In this document: positions 1 to 9,202 of the stretch, piece by piece
Layout: each line of letters opens with the position of its first letter
Position numbering within the stretch: the first letter of the stretch is position 1
Source of the DNA: JAWPMT01 sp965267435
Lineage (GTDB): Bacteria > Bacteroidota > Bacteroidia > Cytophagales > Cyclobacteriaceae
Reading direction: 5' to 3'
Length of the DNA: 64,000 bases
NCBI GenBank assembly: GCA_965267435.1
Contig: OZ253960.1
Coordinates: 6,386,001 to 6,450,000, forward strand
Made by a program: the position numbers and the translations under genes
Notes under the pieces: model-generated
Database searches by the model: none
The model's input: the letters and a program-made list of their open reading frames with translations, nothing else
What the model was told of the DNA's origin: nothing

Positions 1-1004
1 TTAATAGTGGAAATATCTTGCCTGGCGGCTTTGGTCCCTTCCTTGTCCAATTTCAGCGCGGCATGCAGGACCATATGCCTAGCGGCATTGATCTGCGCGC
101 GCGATTCGGCGATCCAGTTTTGGATGGTTTGCTTGTGGCCGAGGCGGGACCCATCTCCCATATCACGGTCCACCGCTCGCTGGCACATCAGATGAAAGGC
201 CCGCTCGCAAATCCCAATCCATCGCATGCAGTGGTGGATACGTCCTGGACCTAATCGCTCTTGCGCGAGGACAAACCCCTGCCCTTCGTGCCCGACGAGG
301 TGGTCTTCCGGTACCCTGCAGTCATGGTAACGAATCTCGGCATGACTGTGATAGCCTCCGCCTTCCTCACCCATGATGGGGATATTGCGGACAAGTTCAA
401 AACCTTCTGTATCTGTGGGCACGATGATCATGCTTGCCCGCTGATAAGGAGGACCGTCTGAGTTGGTAACTGCCATCACAACGGCAAAAGCGGCGCCATC
501 CGCTGCGGTGGTAAACCATTTGTGGCCATTCACCACCCAGTGACCTTCGGTGGCAGTGGCCGTTGTGGCCATCTTCAGGGGATTAGAGCCCGCAAACTCC
601 GGCTCCGTCATGGAGAAGCAGCTGCGGATTTCGCCTTTGATAAGTGGTTCGAGATACCGTTCCTTCAACTTTGGCGAGGCGTACTTGAGGAGCAATTCAA
701 TATTCCCAATGTCAGGTGCCTGGCTGTTGACTACGTAATGACCAAAAGGTGTCATCGCCAGCAATTCGCTGATTTGGGCAAAGTCCAGCATACTCAGCCC
801 CAATCCCCCGTGGTTTTCTTCCAGGCTAGGGTTCCATAGTCCATTCGATTGGGCTAGCTGCCTTTTTTCAGCCAATAGAGGTTCTACCTGATCCCAGGTA
901 CTGGACAGCAGTTGGTCCTCCATTGGGATCAGCTCCTGTTCGACAAACTCCTTTACTTTGGGGTAGAGGGCTCTTAGGGCGTCGGAGGCAAATAGATCAA
1001 CCAT
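1..1004 (-). CDS. Acyl-CoA dehydrogenase, C-terminus cut by the window edge
   Basis: Read from ATG at 1004 on the minus strand, an open frame of 334 codons runs off the left edge. The visible protein has the acyl-CoA dehydrogenase layout: a helical N-terminal domain, then the FAD/substrate motif CFSMTEPEFAGSNP near residue 135, the beta domain with WVVNGHKWFTT near 160, and the start of the C-terminal helical domain after LVGHEGQGF and LGPGRIHHCMR. The family oxidises an acyl-CoA to the trans-2-enoyl-CoA with FAD, passing electrons to ETF. The sequence resembles the ACAD10/11-type branch more than the short-chain enzymes, which is a family-level inference. The SDR gene ends 11 bases upstream on the same strand, so the two are probably co-transcribed. 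The catalytic base lies in a part that may be outside the window. Confidence 0.9.
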   Translation of the reverse strand, partial: MVDLFASDALRALYPKVKEFVEQELIPMEDQLLSSTWDQVEPLLAEKRQLAQSNGLWNPSLEENHGGLGLSMLDFAQISELLAMTPFGHYVVNSQAPDIGNIELLLKYASPKLKERYLEPLIKGEIRSCFSMTEPEFAGSNPLKMATTATATEGHWVVNGHKWFTTAADGAAFAVVMAVTNSDGPPYQRASMIIVPTDTEGFELVRNIPIMGEEGGGYHSHAEIRYHDCRVPEDHLVGHEGQGFVLAQERLGPGRIHHCMRWIGICERAFHLMCQRAVDRDMGDGSRLGHKQTIQNWIAESRAQINAARHMVLHAALKLDKEGTKAARQDISTI

Positions 1005-1015
1005 AAATGTGCTTT

Positions 1016-1780
1016 TTATATCGTGAATCCGCCGTCTGCAGCGAATACACCGCCAGTGACAAACGAACTTGCAGGAGATGCGAGGTAGACTGCCATTCCC
1101 GCCATATCTTCAGGTTGCGCTAACATTTGCAGGGCCTGCTTGGCCATGACCATATCCATGATGTGTTGATTCGAGGTAAGGGCTGTGCTGAATTTGGTCT
1201 CCACCAGTCCCGGGCAGATGACATTGGCACGAACTCCCTCTTTCCCCCATTCCCGGGCCATTACTTTCGTGAGGGCGATGAGCGCACTCTTGCTTACGCT
1301 ATAGAGACCGAGTCCAAACCCGGGACTTATTCCTTCAATACTGCTGATGTTGATGATGGATCCCTTGACCTCTTTGAGGTGTTCGTAGGCAGCTTTGGCC
1401 AGCTCCCAAGGGCCCTTCACGTTCACGTTCATGATCTTGTCAAACGCACCGCCGTCGGCATCTTCCAGCCCCCCAAAGACTGGGTTGATGGCTGCGTTAT
1501 TTACCAGGATATCAATGGAACCAAACTCAGCAATGGTCTTGGCAACGAGCTGTTGGATCTGATCTGGGTCACCCATGTGACAGGCGACTCCCAATGCCTT
1601 GATGCCTTCGTTCGCGAATTCGGCAACTACTTCGTCACACGCCTCTTGTTTCCTGCTGGAGATGACAACCGTCGCTCCTTGCTGACCAAGTGCCCTGGCG
1701 ATGGCTTTACCTATGCCCTTACTAGAGCCTGTAACTATTGCCGCACGACCCGACAGATCAAATTCCGATGCGATTTTCAT
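1016..1780 (-). CDS. SDR-family NAD(P)-dependent oxidoreductase
   Basis: Classical short-chain dehydrogenase of 254 residues. The cofactor motif TGSSKGIG is at residues 17-24, NNAA at 94-97, structural Asn120, and the catalytic Ser147, Tyr160 and Lys164 (SS then YSVSK) are all present. The end reads FVTGGVFAADGGFTI, the usual SDR finish. I start at the ATG at 1780 because it gives the normal short N-terminus (MKIASEF); an ATG at 1801 would add seven residues. Such enzymes reduce or oxidise a hydroxyl/keto group, often 3-oxoacyl-CoA or 3-oxoacyl-ACP. The acyl-CoA dehydrogenase directly downstream (11-base gap) fits a role in fatty-acyl or similar CoA-ester metabolism, but the substrate cannot be read from the sequence. 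Confidence 0.9.
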   Translation of the reverse strand: MKIASEFDLSGRAAIVTGSSKGIGKAIARALGQQGATVVISSRKQEACDEVVAEFANEGIKALGVACHMGDPDQIQQLVAKTIAEFGSIDILVNNAAINPVFGGLEDADGGAFDKIMNVNVKGPWELAKAAYEHLKEVKGSIINISSIEGISPGFGLGLYSVSKSALIALTKVMAREWGKEGVRANVICPGLVETKFSTALTSNQHIMDMVMAKQALQMLAQPEDMAGMAVYLASPASSFVTGGVFAADGGFTI

Positions 1781-1899
1781 GGAGTGGGTTTTGATGAGCA
1801 TCGAATATATGGATTATTCTTTATACCGATGATCGTCAGTACGACCTAGCTTGATGACATACTTTTATATATTGCCGACTGCCATAATCTGAAACTACT

Positions 1900-2874
1900 A
1901 TGAAGAGCGCTGTTTTTGAGAAATTAGGTTTACCCTGGGAGGTGCTGGAAATTCAGGAGCGACCGCTTCCCCAGCCTGGTCCAGGTGAAGTGAGGGTCCG
2001 TGTTACAGCCTGTAACATCAACCCATCCGATATTATGTATATCCAGGGTTTGTATGGGATCAGACCTGAGATTCCTGGGGTAGGGGGATTCGAAGCAACT
2101 GGGGTTGTGGATGAGTGTGGAGAAGGCGTGCAGATGCCCCAAGGCATGCGTGTAATTTTCACCGGCCTGGGCGTTTGGGCGGAGTACATCGTTGTATCTG
2201 CGAAAACCCTTATACCCGCTCCTGAAGGCATGTCTGATGAGGTCGCTTGCCAGGCATTCGTTAATCCATTTACAGCCTATGCTATGCTGGAGAGTGCCAA
2301 GTTATCGGAAGGTCAGACACTGCTGCTAACGGCGGGCGGAAGTGCTTTCAGCAAGTTTGTCACTCAAATGGCTGCTTCGAAAGGTATTTCTGTCATCAGC
2401 ACCGTGAGACGAGACGGAGCAAGCGAAGGCCTGCTACAATTGGGAGCGAAGGCTGTCATCAATACGGAAAAGGAATCGTTGCCGAAAGCCATAAAATCCC
2501 TGACAGATGGCAAGGGCGTGGATGTTGCCTTTGACGCGGTCGGGTCCCAGACCGGCGCTGATGCGTTGGCTTCACTGACTGAAGGGGGTACGATGTGGGT
2601 ATATGGACTTCTCAGTTTGCAGCCGATACCGCTGAATAGCGGCCTCATGATTTTCAAGGACCTCACGGTAAAGGGTTTCTGGTTGAGCTCTTGGATGGCC
2701 AGGTTACCCAAAGAAAGGCGTATGCAGGTAGTGGGAGAAGTACTTGGAATGCTAGGGCAAGAGCAGCTCAAAGTTGAGATCGAGAAGACCTATTCGATAG
2801 ACGAAATCAAGGAAGCAGTCAAACATGCAGACACGCCGGGTCGTACTGGCAAGATCATCTTGAAGCTTGAATAA
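1900..2874 (+). CDS. Zinc-free MDR oxidoreductase (quinone/enoyl reductase type)
   Basis: A 324-residue medium-chain dehydrogenase/reductase. The GroES-like N-terminal half carries LPQPGPGEVRVRV and NPSDIMYIQG, and the Rossmann half begins near residue 140 with LLLTAGGSAFSKFV followed by GVDVAFDAVG near 205. The cysteine/histidine zinc ligands of alcohol dehydrogenases are absent, so it belongs with the NADPH:quinone reductase or MECR-like trans-2-enoyl reductase branch. It is divergent from the SDR gene (119 bases between the starts), and both would suit lipid or CoA-ester metabolism. The exact substrate is not determined. Confidence 0.85.
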   Translation: MKSAVFEKLGLPWEVLEIQERPLPQPGPGEVRVRVTACNINPSDIMYIQGLYGIRPEIPGVGGFEATGVVDECGEGVQMPQGMRVIFTGLGVWAEYIVVSAKTLIPAPEGMSDEVACQAFVNPFTAYAMLESAKLSEGQTLLLTAGGSAFSKFVTQMAASKGISVISTVRRDGASEGLLQLGAKAVINTEKESLPKAIKSLTDGKGVDVAFDAVGSQTGADALASLTEGGTMWVYGLLSLQPIPLNSGLMIFKDLTVKGFWLSSWMARLPKERRMQVVGEVLGMLGQEQLKVEIEKTYSIDEIKEAVKHADTPGRTGKIILKLE

Positions 2875-3122
2875 AAGGCTCTGATTCATCTCACGTCAGA
2901 CCTTCCAATTGTTCAATAAATACCGTTATTTATAAAACTTATAAACGGGGTAAATATCTGCGGCCAGACCGTTGACGAGCAAAAATCTTTGTTCATCTAA
3001 CGATGAGCGGCGCTCGTCGAAAATATAGGGTGATTCACGGATAGTCATGGTATATTAAGAGTGTATCCAATAAACAAAAAGAACCAACGGATACAATACG
3101 ATTTACACTCTCTTATACCGCC

Positions 3123-3548
3123 ATGAGACTAAGAATAATCTCCGCCATTTTTTTGATTTCAGCACTGGTCTTTTCATCCTGCACCGAGATTGATCAGAAG
3201 CAAGAAGAAGTCACCCTTGTAATTGAGGCAAGCGTGATTGTGGGTCAGCCCGTCACGGATATCAAAGTGGTCCGCGTAGATGAAGCCGATAATGACGGGG
3301 AAACATTGGTAGCCGACGCCAAGGTTAAGATGTTGTCCCTCGGTCAAGTATATGAGCTGGAGCCCATCGAGGGAAGACGCGGCTATTATCACTACGAAGG
3401 CAAAGATTTGGAAATTGTGGAGGGGAGAGAGTACATCCTTTGGGTTGAGTACGGGGACCAGGTCGCCGTGACTACCAGGGTAGTGGGGCAATCAGTCCAC
3501 GGCGCTGAAGTCAGCGGAGAGGATGAATTTTACGTGGCAAACAACTAA
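3123..3548 (+). CDS. Lipoprotein resembling only the N-terminal domain of DUF4249 proteins
   Basis: A 141-residue protein with a lipoprotein signal (lipobox VFSSC, Cys20), then a beta-rich region with VTLVIEASV, a segment like the DUF4249 VTGAxVxIxD element (LVADAKVKML), and a YYHYEGKD...EGREYILWVEYGD stretch. DUF4249 proteins are envelope lipoproteins often found beside TonB-dependent receptors and are usually 270-400 residues. This one stops after the first domain, and no receptor gene is nearby. It could be a stand-alone domain or a truncated remnant; the following 420 bases contain nothing recognisable as the missing part. Function unknown. The intergenic DNA before it (2875-3122) holds no clear site. 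Confidence 0.65.
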   Translation: MRLRIISAIFLISALVFSSCTEIDQKQEEVTLVIEASVIVGQPVTDIKVVRVDEADNDGETLVADAKVKMLSLGQVYELEPIEGRRGYYHYEGKDLEIVEGREYILWVEYGDQVAVTTRVVGQSVHGAEVSGEDEFYVANN

Positions 3549-3968
3549 GCCACTGTACAGTAACCAGCAAATAGATAGACATGAGATCGTCATTGAAGAA
3601 CAGGACCACCGTCGTCGATCGCCCGAGGTGGTATGAAGTGCTCACATGCCGGGCTGATATGCTCAGAGCGTATTTCACACATTTCCGAACGCCTCTCAAT
3701 GCGGGTTTGCGTTCTTCAAGCACACTCGGACCTTTGCGATCCATTCAATATTTCGTCACAGGTACTCAACCCACAGTCGTCGGCCGCGAGAGTGCCTTTC
3801 TCACTGCTCAGGTGTATCAGGCAAGGGATTGACCTTCTCAAGGATCCTGGGATCAGCTCGTTCAGACCCTGAGGAACCTGTTGATATTTTCATTCCTAGT
3901 TCAGGATTCTACTACCGGTCGTTCTCGTGAATTCTAGGTAATTTTCACTGCCATACAGGAATGGAACG
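3549..3968. other. Non-coding stretch with no convincing gene
   Basis: 420 bases between the DUF4249-like gene and the MFS gene. Short open frames exist on both strands (about 80 codons), but their translations show no family features, no signal peptide and no sensible hydrophobic pattern. No hairpin with a T-run was seen. It may include the decayed end of the DUF4249-like gene and the promoter of the MFS/SLC13 pair. Confidence 0.5.
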
Positions 3969-5075
3969 ATGAATCAAACCTCCACTCAAAATCAGCGATT
4001 GAAATGGCCTGAGGTGTACAGCCTGGCAGCGCTGAATGCAGCAGTCGTGATCAGCTGGATTGCCTACCACGAGTATCAACCGGTGCTCATGGAGAAGTTC
4101 AATTTCACGGAGTTGGTGGATTTCCTGCTCGTGACCAAGGCGCTGGTGCTGATCATCATACCACCCATCGCCGGTCTTGTAGCAGATCACTTGATGCGCC
4201 GCAATGGCAAGTTCTTTACCATTTTCACCATTGGTATCGGCTCTACCGCCATGGTGTTCATGGTCGTTGCCACCATCATCGGCGCAGGCCCCATCAGCCA
4301 GGTCCGTCCACTGTTGCCGCTAATGATCGTGATCTGGCTCGTGGCCATGAACATATTCATCAGTCCTGCCAATTCTATGATTGAGGCTTTTGCGCCAGCC
4401 CAGAAACTACCGGTTGTCATGGGCGTACTCTTTCTGGTGACAGAGTTGATCTACGCGTTGGAGCCCATTGTAGTGGAATTGGTACACTTCTTCGGCGACA
4501 CACTGACATTCGTAGTGGGTGGAATACTCATTGCCGGCACCGGACTGATCTTCCATAGGGTATCTTCAGATGAGGTGATCCAACGACGGCAGCAACGTCT
4601 GGAGGAGTCAAACCAGGCCGCACAAAGTCTACGGTCTTATTTCATCATACTTGTGGTGGGTCTCGGGCTGGGAACAGCCAAAGCCTTCCTTGTTGAGTTC
4701 CTTCCGGATTACGCTGCCAAAAGCACCACCGCTATTGGCCCATACGGTCAGTATATCTCATTCGGACTTCTGGGCTTTTCAGCCATCCTGGGTTTTGCGG
4801 TGAGTGGACTTGTTTCAAATATGAATCTCCAGCGAGTGCTGCGCCTGAGTACGGTGGTCATGATCATTGGCATTCTGATGTTGCTCATAGCTCCGAATGC
4901 CACTTTACTGGTGGCTGGAGGTGTTCTGACTGCCGTGGCCTTTAGCTTTATCAATGTTAGCGGTCTACCTTATGCCATCAGCCATTTGTCCATCAAACAC
5001 ATGACCTATGGAGTGGGTATCTACATTGGTGCCTCTGAGGTCGTAACGGGCATAATGGAGGTCTACCTACAATAG
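3969..5075 (+). CDS. MFS transporter
   Basis: A 368-residue hydrophobic protein with roughly ten to twelve predicted membrane segments. A loop with RRNGKFF near residue 77 follows the segment IAGLVADHLM, which resembles the G-x-x-x-D/R loop between helices 2 and 3 of the major facilitator superfamily. A charged central loop (DEVIQRRQQRLEESNQ, about 200-215) separates the halves. The start ATG at 3969 gives a short cytoplasmic N-terminus before the first helix. The SLC13-type gene follows after about 30 bases on the same strand, suggesting a two-transporter operon. The solute cannot be inferred. Confidence 0.75.
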   Translation: MNQTSTQNQRLKWPEVYSLAALNAAVVISWIAYHEYQPVLMEKFNFTELVDFLLVTKALVLIIIPPIAGLVADHLMRRNGKFFTIFTIGIGSTAMVFMVVATIIGAGPISQVRPLLPLMIVIWLVAMNIFISPANSMIEAFAPAQKLPVVMGVLFLVTELIYALEPIVVELVHFFGDTLTFVVGGILIAGTGLIFHRVSSDEVIQRRQQRLEESNQAAQSLRSYFIILVVGLGLGTAKAFLVEFLPDYAAKSTTAIGPYGQYISFGLLGFSAILGFAVSGLVSNMNLQRVLRLSTVVMIIGILMLLIAPNATLLVAGGVLTAVAFSFINVSGLPYAISHLSIKHMTYGVGIYIGASEVVTGIMEVYLQ

Positions 5076-5106
5076 TCCCACAGCGACGACCAATCAAGTG
5101 ACGACA

Positions 5107-6543
5107 ATGACGAGAAAATATACTACGGCACGAAAGATCGGCCTGGTCCTTGGGCCACTCCTTTGCGTAATCATCAATTTGTTGCCTCTACCGGTGGAAT
5201 CTCCCGAGGTCGTCAAGGTGATCTCGATGGCCACCTGGATGATCTGTTGGTTTGTGACCGAGGCGGTTGACCTGGCCGTAACGGCGTTGGTGCCGATGTT
5301 TTTATTGCCCTTGATGGGGATCATGCCATTTGGGGAGGTAGCGGCGAATTACGGTAGCTCGATCATTTTTCTTTTCTTCGGCGGCTTTGTCCTCGCTCTC
5401 GCGATGGAGAAGGTCAATCTCCATAAGAGGATTGCACTGAACATTATTCGCCTGACAGGAACCAATGCCAATGGCGTGATTCTGGGGTTCATGCTGGCTA
5501 CAGCTTTACTCAGCATGTGGATCAGCAACACGGCGACCACATTGGTCATACTGCCAATTGCCATGACGATGATGCAATTCCTAACAAGTGACGAATCACT
5601 ACCGGCAAAAGGGCGGCGCAATTTTTCTCTGGCCACAATGCTTGGTGTAGCCTACGCGGCGAACATTGGCGGGACAGTCACAGTAATAGGCACTCCACCC
5701 AATGTGGTGATGGTCGGCTACCTGGAGAGTGAGTACGGCATGCAAATGGATTTTCTCAATTGGTCTGCCATTGGCTTACCGTTTGCATTGATCATGCTGA
5801 CGGCCACGTTTTTTGTTTTGACAAGGTTCTACCCCAATCGCTTGGGAAATCTGGGCATGAGCCGCCGGGTATTGGACGAAGAGATTGCCAAACTTGGCAA
5901 GCGATCGGACAAGGAGAATATGGTGCTCATTTGCTTTGGCCTGACAGCCTTTCTCTGGATAGCTCGCACTTACGTCAATTCGTGGACTGGCCTGGACCTC
6001 GGAAATGCGCAAATCGCCATACTCGGTGCATTGCTGGTGTTCACCGTTCCGACCAATTTCGGCAAGGGTGATTTCGTCCTGGAGTGGCAAGATACGAGTC
6101 GCCTGCAGTGGGGTATCCTCATACTCTTTGGTGGTGGGCTAGCGCTGGCAACTTCCCTGTCCAAAGTGGGGATCATAGGAAGTATTGGGGACTATGTACA
6201 GGAAAGCGGCTTCACTGCCAGCACGACCATACCCTTTTTGATTACTGTGATGTTATTCATGACAGAGTTGATGAGCAATGTGGCCCTGGTGGCTGTCTTC
6301 TCTCCTATGGTGGCGGGTATTTCTGAGGGTTTGGGCGTAGAGTTCCTGCATATTGCTATCCCCATTACCTTGGCATCGAGTTGTGCATTTATGCTGCCCA
6401 TGTCTACACCACCCAATGCCATTGTCTTTGTCAGCGGCTACATCAAGGTCATTGAGATGGCCTTGGTCGGTATCGTACTCAATCTGATTTCCATTACCCT
6501 CCTCATCATTCTCAGCTGGACGCTGATACCGATACTGTTTTAG
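5107..6543 (+). CDS. SLC13/DASS-family sodium:dicarboxylate (anion) symporter
   Basis: A 478-residue membrane protein of the divalent anion:Na+ symporter family. The two inverted-repeat signature motifs are visible: MWISNTATTLVILP in the first half and ELMSNVALVAVFSPM in the second, each with the SN(T/V) sodium and carboxylate-binding tip. The helix-break motifs GTPPNVVMVGY and STPPNAIVFVSG follow them. Such proteins import succinate, malate, citrate or sulfate with sodium. I start at ATG 5107; a GTG three codons upstream (5098) is the alternative. It follows the MFS gene closely. Its stop codon overlaps the stop of the convergent kelch gene by four bases. Confidence 0.9.
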   Translation: MTRKYTTARKIGLVLGPLLCVIINLLPLPVESPEVVKVISMATWMICWFVTEAVDLAVTALVPMFLLPLMGIMPFGEVAANYGSSIIFLFFGGFVLALAMEKVNLHKRIALNIIRLTGTNANGVILGFMLATALLSMWISNTATTLVILPIAMTMMQFLTSDESLPAKGRRNFSLATMLGVAYAANIGGTVTVIGTPPNVVMVGYLESEYGMQMDFLNWSAIGLPFALIMLTATFFVLTRFYPNRLGNLGMSRRVLDEEIAKLGKRSDKENMVLICFGLTAFLWIARTYVNSWTGLDLGNAQIAILGALLVFTVPTNFGKGDFVLEWQDTSRLQWGILILFGGGLALATSLSKVGIIGSIGDYVQESGFTASTTIPFLITVMLFMTELMSNVALVAVFSPMVAGISEGLGVEFLHIAIPITLASSCAFMLPMSTPPNAIVFVSGYIKVIEMALVGIVLNLISITLLIILSWTLIPILF

Positions 6544-7571
6544 TTGGTACCTAAGGTGGGAATATCGGCCACCATGACTGTCATGGGCGCGTTATCGAAG
6601 AAAGAGTTGGCATTGCCATAGAGCACGTAGATCTGCGAGTTCATGATGGTCATTGCCGTGATGCTGTTCCAGCCTTCATCGCTGAGTGAAGGGCGAAGTT
6701 CAAAGAACGTCAGCAGACTGGGGTTAAACACACCAAAGTAGATGTCCAGGTCCTCGGACGAAGGATCAGCGTCGATGGTCTGTCCGCTAAGAAATATCGA
6801 CGATCGGTGCAAAGAAGTGAACGTGCGCGCGACCGGCTGCGGAAGCTGACTGGTGACGGTGGTGTTGGAACTCAGGTCGTGGATAAATACGACGTTTTCA
6901 CCCCGTTCGTCCGTGAACTCTCTTCGTCCACCAAAGATAAAAAGCTTGCCGCCGATGATTTCTCCAAGTGCCCACGTCTTGGCAGTGGGTAGCTGTCCGA
7001 TCTCATCGAAGACTTCTGTCTGCTTGTTCCATCGGTAGACTTTGTCTGAATTGGTTTCTTCGATGTCTCCTCCCCAGATGTAGACTTCATTTTGATATAC
7101 CGCGCTGCCAAAGCGAGTGATCTGCAAGCCATGAACGATGTTCTTAGGGCGTTCCAGGTCTAGTGGATAGATATTCACGAAGCTACCCCCAATCACATAG
7201 AGGGAATCATCCAATAGGTGCATCCGTTTAGTGATAAAGTCCTCCCTGTCAAAGTATCGAAACTTTACCTCCTGAGTTTCAAGGTCAAACCGGATGATCT
7301 TTTCGGAGGAGAATCGAGTGGTAGGATTCGTTTCGCGGTGCGCGAAGTAGAGCGCATTTTCCTCTTCACTAGCAATGAAACCTGTGGCTTGATTCAGCGC
7401 TGTACCCTCTAATACCAGCAAGGGCTCGAAAATCAGGTCCGCGTCTACAACCGGTTCTGTGGCATCATCATCATTCTTACAAGATGAAAGGACAACAACC
7501 AACCAAACACACACAATCCACGGAATCGATTTCACCACTTCAGAGTTTAGATTAAGCAAAAATAGCGGCAT
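6540..7571 (-). CDS. Kelch-type beta-propeller lipoprotein
   Basis: Up to 343 residues. A lipoprotein signal with lipobox VLSSC is followed by an acidic spacer (KNDDD), then repeated blades with kelch features: VYIWGGD...KVYRWN, LFIFGGRREF, and several Tyr/Trp-containing strands. Kelch propellers are usually binding or scaffolding surfaces. It is the last gene of a run with the beta-barrel and spondin genes (12-base gap to the barrel gene). The ATG at 7571 leaves 12 residues before the signal; a GTG at 7535 would give a more typical lipoprotein start (Lys-Ser-Ile-Pro next). Function unknown; exposure on the outer membrane is inferred from the signal. Confidence 0.75.
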   Translation of the reverse strand: MPLFLLNLNSEVVKSIPWIVCVWLVVVLSSCKNDDDATEPVVDADLIFEPLLVLEGTALNQATGFIASEEENALYFAHRETNPTTRFSSEKIIRFDLETQEVKFRYFDREDFITKRMHLLDDSLYVIGGSFVNIYPLDLERPKNIVHGLQITRFGSAVYQNEVYIWGGDIEETNSDKVYRWNKQTEVFDEIGQLPTAKTWALGEIIGGKLFIFGGRREFTDERGENVVFIHDLSSNTTVTSQLPQPVARTFTSLHRSSIFLSGQTIDADPSSEDLDIYFGVFNPSLLTFFELRPSLSDEGWNSITAMTIMNSQIYVLYGNANSFFDNAPMTVMVADIPTLGTN

Positions 7572-7583
7572 TCGCCGAGGAAC

Positions 7584-8519
7584 TCAGAACCTCAATAAAT
7601 ATGCCATCGTGATGACATCGTCTCTCGTAAGCCCATCGGGGTTGGTCTTTCTGTCCGTGATTTTGTAGCCATAGATGACCTTTACGGACGATATTGTATT
7701 GAGGTGGTATGTGAAACCGGCTAGTGTTGACAATGCAAGCCCGGTAGTCTTCACCACGCCTCCGTTTTGGCGGGTGGCTATTATTCCCTGATCAGGAGTG
7801 ATCCTATAAATAGGTAAAAGACCAATATTGAACGAATAATTGATGAATCGGAAGTTGCGCTCTACCCTAAACATCAGGTCTATGCCTCGCTTAAGGCCAA
7901 TGCCGACGTCGTGATTGCTGAGGTATTCCCGACTGGGATAGTCCACCCATTCACCCCAGAAGAAGGTATTTCCATTGGCAGTGAGGGCTTGCTGATAGCC
8001 AAATGCGAACAACCACTTTTTCGTCAGCAAAGACATGCCCGCGACAATATCATAGCTACCAAGACTTGTCTGGTAGTACATGGGAAGTACAAGCCCTGCG
8101 TCATTCTTTTTATTCGAGTCGTTGGTTGGAATCTTGCCCCCGACAGTGACATTTAAGTCCATCGTTGGACTCCGAATGAGATTGCGCGTGAAGCTGAAGG
8201 AGATATCGCCAATGCTGCTGGTATTTCCAAAATTGCCGTTGACCCACTGATAAGGCAGTTTCAGTTGCATGCCCAATTTGTCTGTCAGGCCGTAATTGAT
8301 ATCTGCCGTTAGGGAATAGATAATGGGAGAAAGCGTGGATGTCCCGCGATAATAGCTGATCTCAAGGCTCCGGAGTTTGAAGTTGATCTTCCGGCTGAAT
8401 GTCTGGTCAGGCTTCATAGCGCCCATAGTACAAAATCCCGCGTCGCTGCATCCCTGGGCCGTGCTGTCCCACGCGAAGAGAATTGTGCAATAGACAAGGC
8501 AGATGAGGCGGCGGTTCAT
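7584..8519 (-). CDS. Outer-membrane beta-barrel-like protein with N-terminal C-x5-C motif
   Basis: 311 residues with a signal peptide ending near AQ22. The mature protein would begin GCSDAGFCTMGAM, putting Cys24 and Cys30 at the extreme N-terminus. The rest is rich in alternating aromatic/polar strands (LEISYYRGTS, KLPYQWVNGN, ISFSFTRNL, WLFAFGYQQA, YSFNIGLLPIYR, VKVIYGYKI) and ends MAYLLRF, a terminal Phe as in many outer-membrane barrels. No named family is assigned with certainty. Its first four bases overlap the end of the spondin gene (ATGA type), so translation is likely coupled. The Cys pair could form a disulfide or bind a metal, which is inference. Confidence 0.7.
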   Translation of the reverse strand: MNRRLICLVYCTILFAWDSTAQGCSDAGFCTMGAMKPDQTFSRKINFKLRSLEISYYRGTSTLSPIIYSLTADINYGLTDKLGMQLKLPYQWVNGNFGNTSSIGDISFSFTRNLIRSPTMDLNVTVGGKIPTNDSNKKNDAGLVLPMYYQTSLGSYDIVAGMSLLTKKWLFAFGYQQALTANGNTFFWGEWVDYPSREYLSNHDVGIGLKRGIDLMFRVERNFRFINYSFNIGLLPIYRITPDQGIIATRQNGGVVKTTGLALSTLAGFTYHLNTISSVKVIYGYKITDRKTNPDGLTRDDVITMAYLLRF

Positions 8520-9202
8520 TGGGCTTGGCTTTCGATGGTGATACGAATAACATCCTGCGTGGCTGGATAGCTGAAGTCGTCGTCTTGCGGCCTGACAGCT
8601 TCATTTGGGGTGAAGACACCTTCTCCCGGAGTAGACTGCCTCGGTGGTTGAAATTGCCCCTCATAGGGTGTCTCGTTTTCTTCCGTGCCGGCATCCCAAA
8701 AAAGGACCTTGCCTGTGAAGTCACCCGTGATAGGGTCGCCATTGGGCTCAAACAAGCTGATACCTTCATCACTGAAGGAATAGAACAGGTCATTGCTTTC
8801 CATGAACATGGTGACGAAGTTGAATCGATTGCCATACTCTGCACTGAAGGTAAATTGGATCGACGATCCAGGTGGGATATTCCCAAATCGCTCATAGCCG
8901 ATGATTTCACCTCTATCATCGATGGTCGTGAGCAAGCTGTCGGGGTTACCATCTTCTGCCAGTTCTTCGAGACCGTCACCATAGTCAAAAGCCCGGTTAA
9001 AAAACAATGGGCTGCCGAGCTGTTCTTGCCGATAGTGGACACCGGCACCTAGCATAGCCGCTGGTGCTGCTTCGGTACCTGACAGGTTTTCAATAGTGAC
9101 GGTGAAGTTGGCAGACGCTTCGGGTGGTACTTCGGCGCAAAATGTGCACAGGGTCAGGAGGATAAATGGAAAAAAGAAATGGCGCCTCACAAAAAATGTC
9201 AT
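8516..9202 (-). CDS. Spondin-domain secreted protein
   Basis: 228 residues: a signal sequence (first 25 or so, with cysteines near its end), then a spondin N-like domain. Recognisable features are FTVTIENLSG at the first strand, GLEELAEDGN in the middle, the PGSSIQFTF strand, the NFVTMFMESNDLFYSF segment and LFWDAGTEENE near the end, all in the order seen in bacterial spondin_N proteins. In animals spondin domains are extracellular adhesion modules with a calcium site; bacterial roles are poorly known. It is the first gene of the three-gene operon with the barrel and kelch proteins and is divergent from the DUF2911 gene. Confidence 0.8.
   Translation of the reverse strand: MTFFVRRHFFFPFILLTLCTFCAEVPPEASANFTVTIENLSGTEAAPAAMLGAGVHYRQEQLGSPLFFNRAFDYGDGLEELAEDGNPDSLLTTIDDRGEIIGYERFGNIPPGSSIQFTFSAEYGNRFNFVTMFMESNDLFYSFSDEGISLFEPNGDPITGDFTGKVLFWDAGTEENETPYEGQFQPPRQSTPGEGVFTPNEAVRPQDDDFSYPATQDVIRITIESQAQ

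Noticed and set aside
1127..1849. 240-codon open frame on the plus strand
   Set aside because: Lies opposite the SDR gene, which has all family motifs; the translation has no family features.
3581..3832. 83-codon plus-strand frame
   Set aside because: Arginine- and serine-rich translation without any domain; probably chance.
8519..9052. 177-codon plus-strand frame
   Set aside because: Opposite the spondin gene; no recognisable features and no signal peptide.
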